DNA from: Acidobacteriota bacterium
GTDB lineage: Bacteria; Acidobacteriota; Vicinamibacteria; Vicinamibacterales; UBA8438
NCBI GenBank assembly: GCA_003533545.1
Contig: DQEK01000366.1
Location: 1-10,992, forward strand
DNA length: 10,992 nt
Direction of reading: 5' to 3'
The notes below the pieces were generated by a model that searched no databases, was not told the DNA's origin, and saw nothing but the letters and a program-made list of their open reading frames with translations. Shown here one piece after another: positions 1 to 6,781 of the stretch. Every line of letters begins with the position of its first letter. Positions within the stretch are counted from its first letter, which is position 1. A program made the translations under genes and the position numbers.

Positions 1-27
1 GTCGAAGACATCGCTGGAAATAGTACC

Positions 28-894
28 GTGCGGCAGATGACATGCACAGTCGCGGCGGTTCTGGCGCTCTTGGGCGCTGCCGAGGTCGGGGCGCAATCCG
101 TCAATGGGGGTCGCGGCGACCTGCCATTGACAGTACCGTCCGGTTATGACGGTGAAACCCCGGCGCCGCTCGTCGTGCTGCTGCACGGCTACACCTCGAG
201 CGGCCAGGGGCAGGACGCCTACATGGGGTTTAGCGCTCTCGCTGACCGCTACGGCTTCCTCTTCGTCGCTCCGGACGGCACGCAGGAAGAGGGCGGCCGC
301 CAGAGCCGATTCTGGAACGCCTCAGATGCGTGCTGTAACTTCGGCGGCAGTGCCGTCGACGATTCGGCTTACCTGACCTCGGTCATCGACGCTGTCAAGG
401 CCAGCTACCAGGTCGACACGCGGCGAGTTTTTCTGATCGGGCACTCGAACGGTGGGTTCATGTCCTACCGCATGGCGCATGACCACCCGGACATCATCGC
501 TGCCATTGCGAGCATAGCTGGGGCCGATCAAACGCGAGAACGTGCGACACCGGCCCATGCCGTTCACGTCCTGCAGATCCACGGCACAGCTGATAGCACC
601 ATCGCCTTCGAAGGCGGCGAGATCCGCGGCACAACCTATCCTGGTGCCAAGGCGAGCGTTGAACAATGGGCCGCTCACAACGGGTGCGGCGCTAACGCGT
701 CTGAAACCGGCACACTGGATCTCGAACGCGATCTGGCTGGCCAGGAGTCCACAGTCACCCGCTACACGAGTGGCTGTCGCCCCGGCGGCTCTGCGGAACT
801 CTGGACCATCGAGGGCGGCTCACACATCCCCGAAATCTCAGACCATTTCAGCCAGCTCGTGGTCGAGTGGCTGCTCGGTCATCCGAAACCGTAG
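28..894 (+). CDS. Secreted PHB-depolymerase/feruloyl-esterase-like alpha/beta hydrolase (LpqC type)
   Basis: Exported serine hydrolase of the esterase family that contains polyhydroxybutyrate depolymerases, feruloyl and acetylxylan esterases and LpqC; the exact ester substrate cannot be read from sequence. Residues 4-23 form a signal peptide ending in a GAQ-type cleavage site. The oxyanion-hole segment LLHGYTSSG is at 51-59. The nucleophile is Ser140 in GHSNGG, with Asp189 in HGTAD and His266 in GGSHIPE as the likely rest of the triad. The WNASDACC segment (96-103) followed by VDD (110-112) is characteristic of this family, and Cys102/103, Cys220 and Cys250 could form disulfides after export. 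At 288 residues it is a typical single-domain member with no binding module. The listed start is GTG; ATG at 37 would shorten the signal peptide by three residues, and neither has a strong ribosome binding site. It stands alone on + and ends just before a strong terminator. Family confident, substrate unknown. Confidence 0.9.
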   Translation: MRQMTCTVAAVLALLGAAEVGAQSVNGGRGDLPLTVPSGYDGETPAPLVVLLHGYTSSGQGQDAYMGFSALADRYGFLFVAPDGTQEEGGRQSRFWNASDACCNFGGSAVDDSAYLTSVIDAVKASYQVDTRRVFLIGHSNGGFMSYRMAHDHPDIIAAIASIAGADQTRERATPAHAVHVLQIHGTADSTIAFEGGEIRGTTYPGAKASVEQWAAHNGCGANASETGTLDLERDLAGQESTVTRYTSGCRPGGSAELWTIEGGSHIPEISDHFSQLVVEWLLGHPKP

Positions 895-922
895 TTTTCA
901 CAAGAGTAATACGGGACAAAGA

Positions 923-957
923 AAAGGGGCGAGCGCCAGTCGGGCGCTCGCCCCTTT
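923..957. terminator. Bidirectional intrinsic terminator between converging genes
   Basis: A perfect 15-bp inverted repeat (923-937 with 943-957) encloses the five-base loop agtcg. The stem core is GC-rich and ends in AAA/TTT. On + the stem is followed by TTTGTTT; on - it is followed by TTTTCTTTG. It sits between the esterase gene ending at 894 and the minus-strand NHL gene ending at 989, so it most likely terminates both. Apart from this hairpin I see nothing in 895-988. Confidence 0.88.
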
Positions 958-988
958 GTTTCGTGCTCCCTCGCTCGCCTCCTCCCGC

Positions 989-2164
989 CTACGGAAGCGC
1001 GCTCTCGTCCACCCACGCCGACTCGAGCAGCAGTGCGGGGTCCGCATCAGATTTCGGCACCAGCTTCTGGATGCGGCCCTGCTGGTTGTCGGCGCCGTAG
1101 AGAACACCGTTGCTGTCCACCGCGAACGAGTGCATTTCGGTATACCGGCTCGGCCCCTCCCGCGGCAGCTGCTGGATCGCCTGCGGGTTGCCGTTGAGAT
1201 CGAACTTCATGATGCTCGCACCATCCGCACCAACGTCGGTGACCCAGACGTCGTACTCGTTCACGATGATATCGAGCGGAAGGTCAAACCCTGGCCAGGT
1301 CCCGACCGGCGAAATGTTCGGGTGATACCAGGTCGAGCGAGTGCTCTCGTTGAACACCTGGACGCGCCGGTTGTTCCGGTCGGCCACGAAGATCCGGCCA
1401 TTCGGACCGACGGCGATGGAGTGCACCACATCGAACTTTCCCCGCCCGGTACCCGGCTCGCCACCAAACTCGGTGATGTAATTCAGGTCAGCGTCCAGGA
1501 TCATCACCCGGCCATTGATGAAGCCGTCGGCGACCAGGACCCGACCGTCCGTCGTGAACGCCACATCCTGAGGACCGGCCAGGTGGGTCTCGTCGTTGCC
1601 CTGGACGCCCTTCTCGCCGAACGTGTGCAACAACTCGCTGCCGTCGTTCGAGAACACGAAGAACTGGTGCTGTGACTCGTCGACCACCCACACCCGCCGC
1701 TCCGGGTCATACGGACTGATCCGGACACGATGCGGCCCAGGCCCATCAGCCCCCTGGAACAAGTGGTCCCACTGGTCCCAGACCTCGATGACCTCACCCT
1801 GACCGTTCACCGCGTAGATGACGTTCTGGAACACCCGCAGATCGGTCTGCCGCAGTGTGTTGATGCCGATCGAGCCCGCCCAGCCCTCGAACCCGGACGG
1901 TAGCGGGTCTGGCAGCCGGGTCTCGCCGCGCTGGGCGACGATGATCCGGTCCGGCGAGTCGATCGCAACCCCCGAGTTGCCGCCGAAGGCAAAGCCACTC
2001 GCGGCGAACGGTTGCGGCCAGCCAGCCGCCATGTCGTAGGCGACCGGTACCACGGGCGCGAGGTCCCTGAGCCGCGGTGGCGGCGGGGGCTCCTGAAGCA
2101 AGACCGGACCGGCGAGCGTGCCGGTGGCGACGACCCCTGACAGAATAAGAATGAGTTTGCGCAT
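989..2164 (-). CDS. Exported NHL-repeat protein, peptidyl-alpha-hydroxyglycine alpha-amidating lyase (PAL)-like
   Basis: Predicted exported beta-propeller of 391 residues. A short signal sequence (about 1-20) is followed by a proline run (26-30) and then NHL-type blades over about 55-370, recognisable by repeated pairs such as DGRVLVAD, NGRIFVAD and NGVLYGAD. It resembles the lyase half of peptidylglycine amidating enzymes, which cleaves peptidyl-hydroxyglycine to amide and glyoxylate using zinc. His145 (GPHRV), His248 (VVHSI) and His345 (EMHSF) are spaced 103 and 97 residues apart, close to the zinc histidines of mammalian PAL as I remember them. Arg79 (QRGE) and Arg263 (ADRN) match the expected catalytic arginines, but Phe215 stands where PAL has Tyr. 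No monooxygenase domain is present, so the bacterial substrate is unknown. The start at 2164 is chosen over an upstream in-frame ATG at 2212 because it gives a signal peptide and has a good ribosome binding site; it lies 2 bp after the aroC stop, implying co-transcription. Confidence 0.85.
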   Translation of the reverse strand: MRKLILILSGVVATGTLAGPVLLQEPPPPPRLRDLAPVVPVAYDMAAGWPQPFAASGFAFGGNSGVAIDSPDRIIVAQRGETRLPDPLPSGFEGWAGSIGINTLRQTDLRVFQNVIYAVNGQGEVIEVWDQWDHLFQGADGPGPHRVRISPYDPERRVWVVDESQHQFFVFSNDGSELLHTFGEKGVQGNDETHLAGPQDVAFTTDGRVLVADGFINGRVMILDADLNYITEFGGEPGTGRGKFDVVHSIAVGPNGRIFVADRNNRRVQVFNESTRSTWYHPNISPVGTWPGFDLPLDIIVNEYDVWVTDVGADGASIMKFDLNGNPQAIQQLPREGPSRYTEMHSFAVDSNGVLYGADNQQGRIQKLVPKSDADPALLLESAWVDESALP

Positions 2165-2166
2165 AG

Positions 2167-3309
2167 TTATTGTCCTTCCCGTTTCGGTGTTGTACCTCCA
2201 GACGCCCTCCAACGCAACCAGTGATCGGCCAGAACGATCGCCACCATCGCCTCGGCCATCGGCACGAACCGAGGCAGCAGACAGGGATCGTGGCGCCCTT
2301 TGGTGATAATCGTGGTCGGCTCACCGGTCCGCGTAACCGTCTCCTGCTCTTGCGGCAAGCTGCTCGTCGGCTTCACCGCGGCACGCAGCACGATTGGCAT
2401 ACCGCTCGAGATACCACCGAGCATCCCACCGTGGCGATTCGACCGCGTCGCGATGCGAGGGGACACGTCGGTGCCTCCCTCTCGGTAGAACAGGTCATTG
2501 TTCTCGCTGCCACGCAACGTCGCGACACCGAATCCGATGCCATACTCGACGCCGAGCACCGCCGGGAGGCTCAAAATCGCTTTGCCGAGGTCGGCTTTCA
2601 ACTTGTCAAACACCGGTTCGCCAAGGCCCGCTGGCACGCCGCTGGCAACGATTTCGGCAACGCCACCGATAGAATCGCATTCCTCGCGCATTTGCTCAAT
2701 CAGAGCCACCATCTCAGCCGCGCGGTCGGGGTCCGGACACCGCACGACGTTCGGCTCGCCGTCAGGTAATCGTTCGACCTGTTCCATCGTGACCGCCACC
2801 GGGTCGTCCACCTGAGCCAGTACGTCGCCAACCTGCCGCACGTAGCCGACAACGCGACCGCCAAAGGCCGCCGCGATTAGCTTCTTCGCGACCACCCCGG
2901 CAGCGACGCGCACACTCGTCTCGCGCGCGCTCGACCGGCCGCCGCCTCGATAGTCGCGAGCACCGTACTTCGCGTCGTAGGTATAGTCAGCGTGCCCTGG
3001 ACGATATTTGTCCTTGATGTCTCCGTAGTCTCGGCTGCGCTGGTCCTTGTTGTGCACCACGATAGCGATACTTGTGCCGGTGGTCTGCCCTTCGAACACA
3101 CCCGAGAGAATCTCCGCACGGTCAGGCTCATCCCGAGCCGAAACAATACGACTCTGCCCAGGACGTCGACGGGCCAGGTCCACGGCCAAGTCCTCTTCAG
3201 AGAGCGGCAAGCCCGGTGGGCAGCCGTCGATAATAACGACATACCCCGGACCGTGGGACTCACCGGCCGTGCTGACGCGGAAACTGTGACCAAACGAATC
3301 ACCGGGCAT
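2167..3309 (-). CDS. aroC: Chorismate synthase
   Basis: Cytoplasmic enzyme of the last shikimate step: it converts 5-enolpyruvylshikimate-3-phosphate to chorismate with loss of phosphate, using reduced FMN. All three family signatures are present: GESHG at 16-20, the block from RPGHADYTY (103-111) through RDYRGGGRSSARET (118-131), and RSNRHGGMLGGISSG (289-303). The two conserved histidines are His19 and His106. Other conserved stretches such as SGVPAGLGEPVFDKL and KGRHDP are intact. The 380-residue length is slightly above the E. coli enzyme, mostly from a few extra residues at the end. The ATG at 3309 gives the usual N-terminus, though the upstream ribosome binding site is weak. No other shikimate gene lies in the window. 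The NHL gene follows 2 bp downstream and a divergent oxidoreductase starts 18 bp away. Confidence 0.97.
   Translation of the reverse strand: MPGDSFGHSFRVSTAGESHGPGYVVIIDGCPPGLPLSEEDLAVDLARRRPGQSRIVSARDEPDRAEILSGVFEGQTTGTSIAIVVHNKDQRSRDYGDIKDKYRPGHADYTYDAKYGARDYRGGGRSSARETSVRVAAGVVAKKLIAAAFGGRVVGYVRQVGDVLAQVDDPVAVTMEQVERLPDGEPNVVRCPDPDRAAEMVALIEQMREECDSIGGVAEIVASGVPAGLGEPVFDKLKADLGKAILSLPAVLGVEYGIGFGVATLRGSENNDLFYREGGTDVSPRIATRSNRHGGMLGGISSGMPIVLRAAVKPTSSLPQEQETVTRTGEPTTIITKGRHDPCLLPRFVPMAEAMVAIVLADHWLRWRASGGTTPKREGQ
2172..2178 (-). promoter_or_regulatory. Ribosome binding site that decides the NHL gene start
   Basis: On the minus strand the sequence reads GAAGGAC followed by AATAACT and then ATG at 2164, a good Shine-Dalgarno match at normal distance. 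It lies inside the last codons of aroC, which supports translation of the NHL gene from the aroC transcript and argues against the longer upstream start at 2212. Confidence 0.6.
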
Positions 3310-3327
3310 GAGAGGATCTTACTGTAG
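3310..3327. promoter_or_regulatory. 18-bp divergent intergenic gap between aroC and the oxidoreductase
   Basis: Only 18 bp separate the two divergent start codons, too little for two conventional promoters with leaders. The gap contains a TA-N3-T box in both directions over 3320-3326: TACTGT on + lies 2 nt before the oxidoreductase ATG, and TACAGT on - lies 11 nt before the aroC ATG. Neither gene has a convincing Shine-Dalgarno sequence here. Leaderless or very short-leader transcripts, or promoters inside the opposite gene, are the possible readings; the boxes themselves may be chance. Confidence 0.3.
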
Positions 3328-4323
3328 ATGAAAGCAATGCTCTGCACGGCCTATGGGCCGCCCGACAGTCTAACGTTAACCGACGTGCCCAGCGCGCCGC
3401 TCGGCGAGCACGACCTCCGGATCGGCGTGCACGCCGCCGGGGTGAACTTTCCCGACCTACTAATCATCCAAGGTCTTTACCAGGTCAAGCCAGACCTGCC
3501 GTTCGCCCCTGGGGGAGAAGCGGCTGGGGTGGTCCTCGAAGTCGGTCCCTCGGTGACAGGCTTCACCGTCGGCGACCGCGTCCTCGGCATGACCCGATGG
3601 AACGGCTTCGCCGAAGAGGCAGTCGTGCCGGCCCACCGCTGCGTCCGAATCCCAGCCGCCGTGGACTTGACCGTCGCTGCCGGAATTTCCCTGACTTACG
3701 GCACCTGCATCCATGCGCTGGTCCAGCGCGCCCGGTTGCAGCCAGGTGAAACTCTCCTTGTCCATGGCGCCGCCGGAGGCATCGGAACCGCCACAATCGA
3801 CATTGGGCAGTGTCTCGGCGCACAGATCATCGCGACCGGCGGCAGTGACACCAAACTGCGTGCAGTCGGGCGGCACTACGGAGTCGATGCCCTGATCAAT
3901 TACAACACCGACGCCGAGTGGAAGGACCAAGTCAAAGCACTGACCGAGGGACGGGGAGCCGACGTAATCTGCGACCCGGTCGGTGGCGACGTCTTCGAAA
4001 AGTCTCTACGTTGCATCAACTGGGAGGGACGTCTACTCGTTGTCGGGTTCACCAGCGGCACGATTCCGAAGGCACGGGCTAACCTAGTCCTCCTGAAAGG
4101 GTGCTCGGTCGTTGGTGTGTTCTGGGGCGCCTATGCGGACAAGGACCCCGACGGCAACCGCGCGAACTTCGCACAGCTCTTCTCATGGTTAGAGGAAGGG
4201 AGGCTGCGCCCGCTGATCGCGCGACGATTCCCACTCGCCGACGCAGTCGAGGCCTTAAAGATGATCGAGCGCCGAGAGGTTGTCGGTAAGATCATTCTGA
4301 CCACCGACCGCCATGCCGACTGA
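3328..4323 (+). CDS. Zinc-free quinone oxidoreductase / medium-chain dehydrogenase-reductase
   Basis: NADPH-dependent oxidoreductase of the quinone-oxidoreductase branch of the medium-chain dehydrogenase/reductase superfamily, 331 residues and complete. The N-terminal GroES-like substrate domain (about 1-125) carries AAGVNFPDLL (36-45) and the PFAPGGEAAGVV segment (58-69), and lacks the cysteine/histidine zinc ligands of true alcohol dehydrogenases. The nucleotide-binding fold begins at VHGAAGGIGTA (145-155), with the AAGGIG glycine motif at 148-153, followed by the family's ADVICDPVGG stretch (211-220). Members reduce quinones or enones or act in acyl/thioester metabolism; the substrate cannot be assigned. 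It overlaps the next gene by 11 bp, so the two are likely translated together. The ATG at 3328 gives the standard family N-terminus. Confidence 0.92.
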   Translation: MKAMLCTAYGPPDSLTLTDVPSAPLGEHDLRIGVHAAGVNFPDLLIIQGLYQVKPDLPFAPGGEAAGVVLEVGPSVTGFTVGDRVLGMTRWNGFAEEAVVPAHRCVRIPAAVDLTVAAGISLTYGTCIHALVQRARLQPGETLLVHGAAGGIGTATIDIGQCLGAQIIATGGSDTKLRAVGRHYGVDALINYNTDAEWKDQVKALTEGRGADVICDPVGGDVFEKSLRCINWEGRLLVVGFTSGTIPKARANLVLLKGCSVVGVFWGAYADKDPDGNRANFAQLFSWLEEGRLRPLIARRFPLADAVEALKMIERREVVGKIILTTDRHAD

Positions 4324-4963
4324 GCCAGAATTTCAGGCAGTCATTTTCGACCTCGGTGGCGTCGTGCTCGGGTCGCCACTACCAGCCATCGCGGCATTCG
4401 AGACAGACACGGGCCTGCCACGTCGATTCATCGCCAAACTCGTCATCGACGGTGGCCACAACGGTCCGTGGGCACGCCTTGAGCGCGGAGAACTGGACGC
4501 GGCGGGTTTCACAGACGCTTTTTCACGGCAGGGCGAGGCACTGGGACACCCGGTCGACGCCGCCTCACTACTAGAACGCATAGAAGCGGCGACAGCACCT
4601 CGGCCCGCGATGGTAGCCGCGCTCGGCCAACTGCGCCGGGCCGGACTTCGAGTAGCAGCGCTGACTAACGCATGGGACATGCCCCACCGTAAAGAACGGA
4701 TGGACCGGCTACGAGGAGAATTTGACTGCTTCGTAGAATCGTTCCGGATTGGGATGCGGAAACCCGAACCCCGAATCTACACGCTGGCATGCCGGGAGTT
4801 GCAGGTCGCGCCCGACGCAACCATTTTCCTCGACGACCTTGGGGGTAATCTCAAACCTGCCAGCGCCATGGGCATGACCACGGTCAAGGTTGGCGTCGCC
4901 CGACAGGCCCTGACGGCGCTGGAACGTCTCACCGGTGTCCCGTTGTCTGCAGAGTCGAGCTGA
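4313..4963 (+). CDS. HAD-IA family hydrolase (epoxide-hydrolase N-terminal/YihX-like phosphatase)
   Basis: Haloacid-dehalogenase superfamily hydrolase, 216 residues, predicted cytoplasmic. Motif I is IFDLGGVV (11-18) with nucleophile Asp13. Motif II is LTNAWD (117-122) with Thr118. Motif III is the Lys150 of MRKPEPRIY (148-156). Motif IV is LDDLGGN (173-179) with Asp174 and Asp175. A helical cap lies between motifs I and II (about 25-95). The position two after the nucleophile is Gly15, not the usual acid Asp; DLGG/DLGN variants are known in the YihX, ACAD10 and epoxide-hydrolase-N-terminal branch, which hydrolyse phosphate or related esters. Its ATG lies 11 bp before the end of the oxidoreductase gene with no Shine-Dalgarno sequence, so translational coupling is likely. 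Substrate unknown; a shared pathway with the oxidoreductase is inference. Confidence 0.9.
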   Translation: MPTEPEFQAVIFDLGGVVLGSPLPAIAAFETDTGLPRRFIAKLVIDGGHNGPWARLERGELDAAGFTDAFSRQGEALGHPVDAASLLERIEAATAPRPAMVAALGQLRRAGLRVAALTNAWDMPHRKERMDRLRGEFDCFVESFRIGMRKPEPRIYTLACRELQVAPDATIFLDDLGGNLKPASAMGMTTVKVGVARQALTALERLTGVPLSAESS

Positions 4964-4993
4964 GATTCGTTAAACACCCGGACGCATCGCTCT

Positions 4994-5179
4994 TCAGGGA
5001 TCGGTTTTTCGTCGTTTCCATCGCGCCAGCAGCAAGGTTGTCAGTCCAAACATCATCTCGTCGACGAGCGGAATCGGATCTGGAATCAGAAGGTCGGCCA
5101 CAAAGAGCCCGCCGGCGAGCAGGAAGAGTTGCCGAGAACGGAGACGGAACAACCAACCGGTCAACCAGCTAGGTAACAT
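4994..5179 (-). CDS. Small two-helix membrane protein (DUF6116-like)
   Basis: A 61-residue protein with two hydrophobic helices (about 17-33 and 38-52), separated by the short turn IPDPIPLVDE (32-41), and ending in the basic tail WKRRK (54-58). The turn with conserved Pro-Asp-Pro and Val-Asp-Glu residues resembles small uncharacterised membrane proteins that I recall as DUF6116; the name is from memory and unverified. Its ATG lies 11 bp inside the end of the dienelactone hydrolase gene, with no good ribosome binding site, so translation probably depends on the upstream gene. It ends 30 bp from the converging HAD gene, and I see no clear terminator in 4964-4993. Function unknown; the charged turn between two membrane helices is the part most likely to matter. 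Confidence 0.72.
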   Translation of the reverse strand: MLPSWLTGWLFRLRSRQLFLLAGGLFVADLLIPDPIPLVDEMMFGLTTLLLARWKRRKTDP

Positions 5180-5849
5180 GTTCCCGGTAGAACGTCAGCA
5201 TCCTAGTCCAGCAAGTCGCGGCAAGATCTGCGTCGTAGACCTCGGTTCTAGTGTCGTTGAAGAAAGCGTGGTCGGCACCTTCAAAGACCGTAATGTTCGC
5301 GGTCTTACCAGCCGCCGCCAAGTCGGCTTCCAACTGGCGTGCTGCAGCGGGTGGTACGAAGTCGTCCTTTTCGGCGAAGAAGCCAAGTACGGGCGCCTGT
5401 AGACTCTCGAGGTTGGGAGTCACACTCGGGTGAATGCCGTAAAAATCGACGCACGCTCCGACCGCGGGATTGGCGCAGGCGGCCGAGAGCGAGAGCTGGC
5501 CACCCATGCAGAACCCGACCGTCCCAACGTGCTCGCTAGTGACTTCGTTCCTAGACAACAGATAGGCGACCGCGCCACGAAGGTCTTTCTCGACGCGATC
5601 GATATCAAGCGCCATCATCAGCTTGCCAGCATCATCCGGGCTGGTGGCGCTCTCACCGTGATACATATCTGGCGCAAGCGCGACAAACCCCTCGGCCGCA
5701 AAGCGGTCCGCCACATCCTTAATGTGGTCGACCAGTCCCCACCATTCCTGCAGCACAATGACCCCAGGACCACTCCCGGACAACGGGACGGAAAGATATC
5801 CGCTACTCGCCTTGCCGTTCACCGGAAACTCCACCATCGAACCAGACAT
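5169..5849 (-). CDS. Dienelactone hydrolase family protein
   Basis: Cytoplasmic alpha/beta hydrolase of the dienelactone hydrolase family, 226 residues. The family includes carboxymethylenebutenolidase of the chlorocatechol pathway, which opens dienelactone to maleylacetate, but many members have other ester or lactone substrates. The Cys-Asp-His triad is intact: Cys114 in GFCMGG, Asp162 in AEKDD and His194 in ADHAFF. Glu35 in LQEWWG is the glutamate that holds the nucleophile in the known enzyme, and the WWGL and DMYHG segments are typical. There is no signal peptide. The ATG at 5849 is preceded by AAGGAG at a 10-nt spacing; an in-frame GTG at 5855 would add two residues but sits only 4 nt from that site. 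The stop lies inside the following small membrane-protein gene. No other catechol-pathway gene is present, so the substrate is open. Confidence 0.93.
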   Translation of the reverse strand: MSGSMVEFPVNGKASSGYLSVPLSGSGPGVIVLQEWWGLVDHIKDVADRFAAEGFVALAPDMYHGESATSPDDAGKLMMALDIDRVEKDLRGAVAYLLSRNEVTSEHVGTVGFCMGGQLSLSAACANPAVGACVDFYGIHPSVTPNLESLQAPVLGFFAEKDDFVPPAAARQLEADLAAAGKTANITVFEGADHAFFNDTRTEVYDADLAATCWTRMLTFYREHVT

Positions 5850-5859
5850 AGGCACTAGA

Positions 5860-5887
5860 CTCCTTGCAAACCGGTCACCCTATTATC
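5860..5887 (-). promoter_or_regulatory. Candidate promoter -10 box and ribosome binding site for the dienelactone hydrolase gene
   Basis: On the minus strand GATAAT (5882-5887) matches five of six bases of a sigma-70 -10 box and lies 32 nt before the ATG. AAGGAG (5860-5865) is a good Shine-Dalgarno site. I find no convincing -35 box upstream, so the promoter is tentative while the ribosome binding site is solid. The remainder of 5850-5913 shows nothing else. Confidence 0.35.
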
Positions 5888-5913
5888 GAACACCCGAACG
5901 GAAGAGGCTCACC

Positions 5914-6663
5914 TCACCGCGAGGCGTCTGCCTCTTCAAGCCGAACGAGCGTGCCATTGGCGTCATAAAACCCCACGGTCCCCTGACCATCGTTGGTCAC
6001 GCCCAGCACGAGACGCGGCCGGGTGCCGTCACCCAAGTTGATGACCGTCGTCCCTTGGACCGCGCCCATGGCCACGCGCGGTGCGCCCTCCGAGTCGTAG
6101 AGCGACAGGAACGGCGAACCAGAAGGATCCACCGAGAGGCCGATGGCGCGCTGCCCTGGCCGACCGAGCAGGTTGAGCGTGGGCTCGCCCTGGAGGTCCA
6201 GGCTCGGCCGCCCTTCAGTATCGAGCGCGAGTTGCATGCGGGTCTGCCCCGCCTGTGCCAAACCGATCACCGGGGCACCACCAAGCGAACCGACCAGGAT
6301 GTTATTAGATGTCTCGTCACCGATGGTCAGCACCGTCTCAGTCCCGCGAACGGCCGCCGCGAGCCGGACCCTGCCCTCACCGTCGTTAAATTGCAGCACC
6401 GGGGTACCATCGGGCTCGGACCCGACAACCCCACGAAGCGCGCCATCGGGCCCAAAAAAGGAGAGCGAGGTCAACCCCCGCTCGTCTTCACCGGCGAGGA
6501 CCGCCCGCAGTTGCCCTGCGCTGTCCACAATATTGACCTGCGGGGCAGTGACGACCTCGGGCCCCTGCGCGCCCAGTCGCGCCGTCAGGAGTAGGTTCGA
6601 TACCGCACCGCCCAGCATTGACGCCGCTAACATCGCTCCAACCAGCCACCCATGCCTTCTCAT
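5914..6663 (-). CDS. Exported or membrane-anchored protein of ~22-residue tandem repeats
   Basis: Not recognised as a named family. The 249-residue protein has a basic start and a hydrophobic stretch (7-27), which could be a signal peptide or a membrane anchor, ending near GAQG (31-34). Everything after residue 40 is made of degenerate repeats beginning near residues 41, 65, 88, 110, 131, 153, 184, 206 and 228, mostly 21-24 apart with one longer unit of 31. The loose pattern is P-x-L-x-L-x-D-x-x-G-x-x-R, then a hydrophobic run and a short Asp/Gly turn. Alternating hydrophobics with D/N-G turns suggest a beta-solenoid or stacked beta-hairpins outside the cytoplasm. There are no cysteines or catalytic motif. 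The ATG at 6663 is preferred over the longer in-frame start at 6777 because it follows GGGGAGG and puts the hydrophobic segment at the N-terminus. It lies between the transporter and dienelactone hydrolase genes; any role is unknown. Confidence 0.8.
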   Translation of the reverse strand: MRRHGWLVGAMLAASMLGGAVSNLLLTARLGAQGPEVVTAPQVNIVDSAGQLRAVLAGEDERGLTSLSFFGPDGALRGVVGSEPDGTPVLQFNDGEGRVRLAAAVRGTETVLTIGDETSNNILVGSLGGAPVIGLAQAGQTRMQLALDTEGRPSLDLQGEPTLNLLGRPGQRAIGLSVDPSGSPFLSLYDSEGAPRVAMGAVQGTTVINLGDGTRPRLVLGVTNDGQGTVGFYDANGTLVRLEEADASR

Positions 6664-6667
6664 ACCG

Positions 6668-6674
6668 CCTCCCC
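6668..6674 (-). promoter_or_regulatory. Ribosome binding site that decides the repeat-protein start
   Basis: The minus strand reads GGGGAGG followed by four bases and the ATG at 6663. This is the strongest Shine-Dalgarno match near the gene and argues for the 249-residue protein over a 287-residue reading starting at 6777. The rest of 6664-6781 holds no other recognisable signal. Confidence 0.6.
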
Positions 6675-6781
6675 GTTCACCAAGGCTATCTGTGCCATTC
6701 TGCACTCGTCGACGCTGGTCAGGGTCGTCCGGCTTGCTCGCGAAAAGCCAAGCCGTGCCGCCAGCGCCTATCGCCATTCAA

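Noticed and set aside
542..1675. A 377-codon open frame on + overlapping the esterase end, the terminator and the NHL gene
   Set aside because: It runs antisense to the well-supported NHL gene, passes through the hairpin terminator, is very rich in Arg, Pro and His, and shows no motif. It is a GC-rich shadow frame.
5722..6594. A 290-codon open frame on + opposite the dienelactone hydrolase and repeat-protein genes
   Set aside because: Its composition is that of an antisense shadow, and both genes on - have motifs or repeats plus ribosome binding sites.
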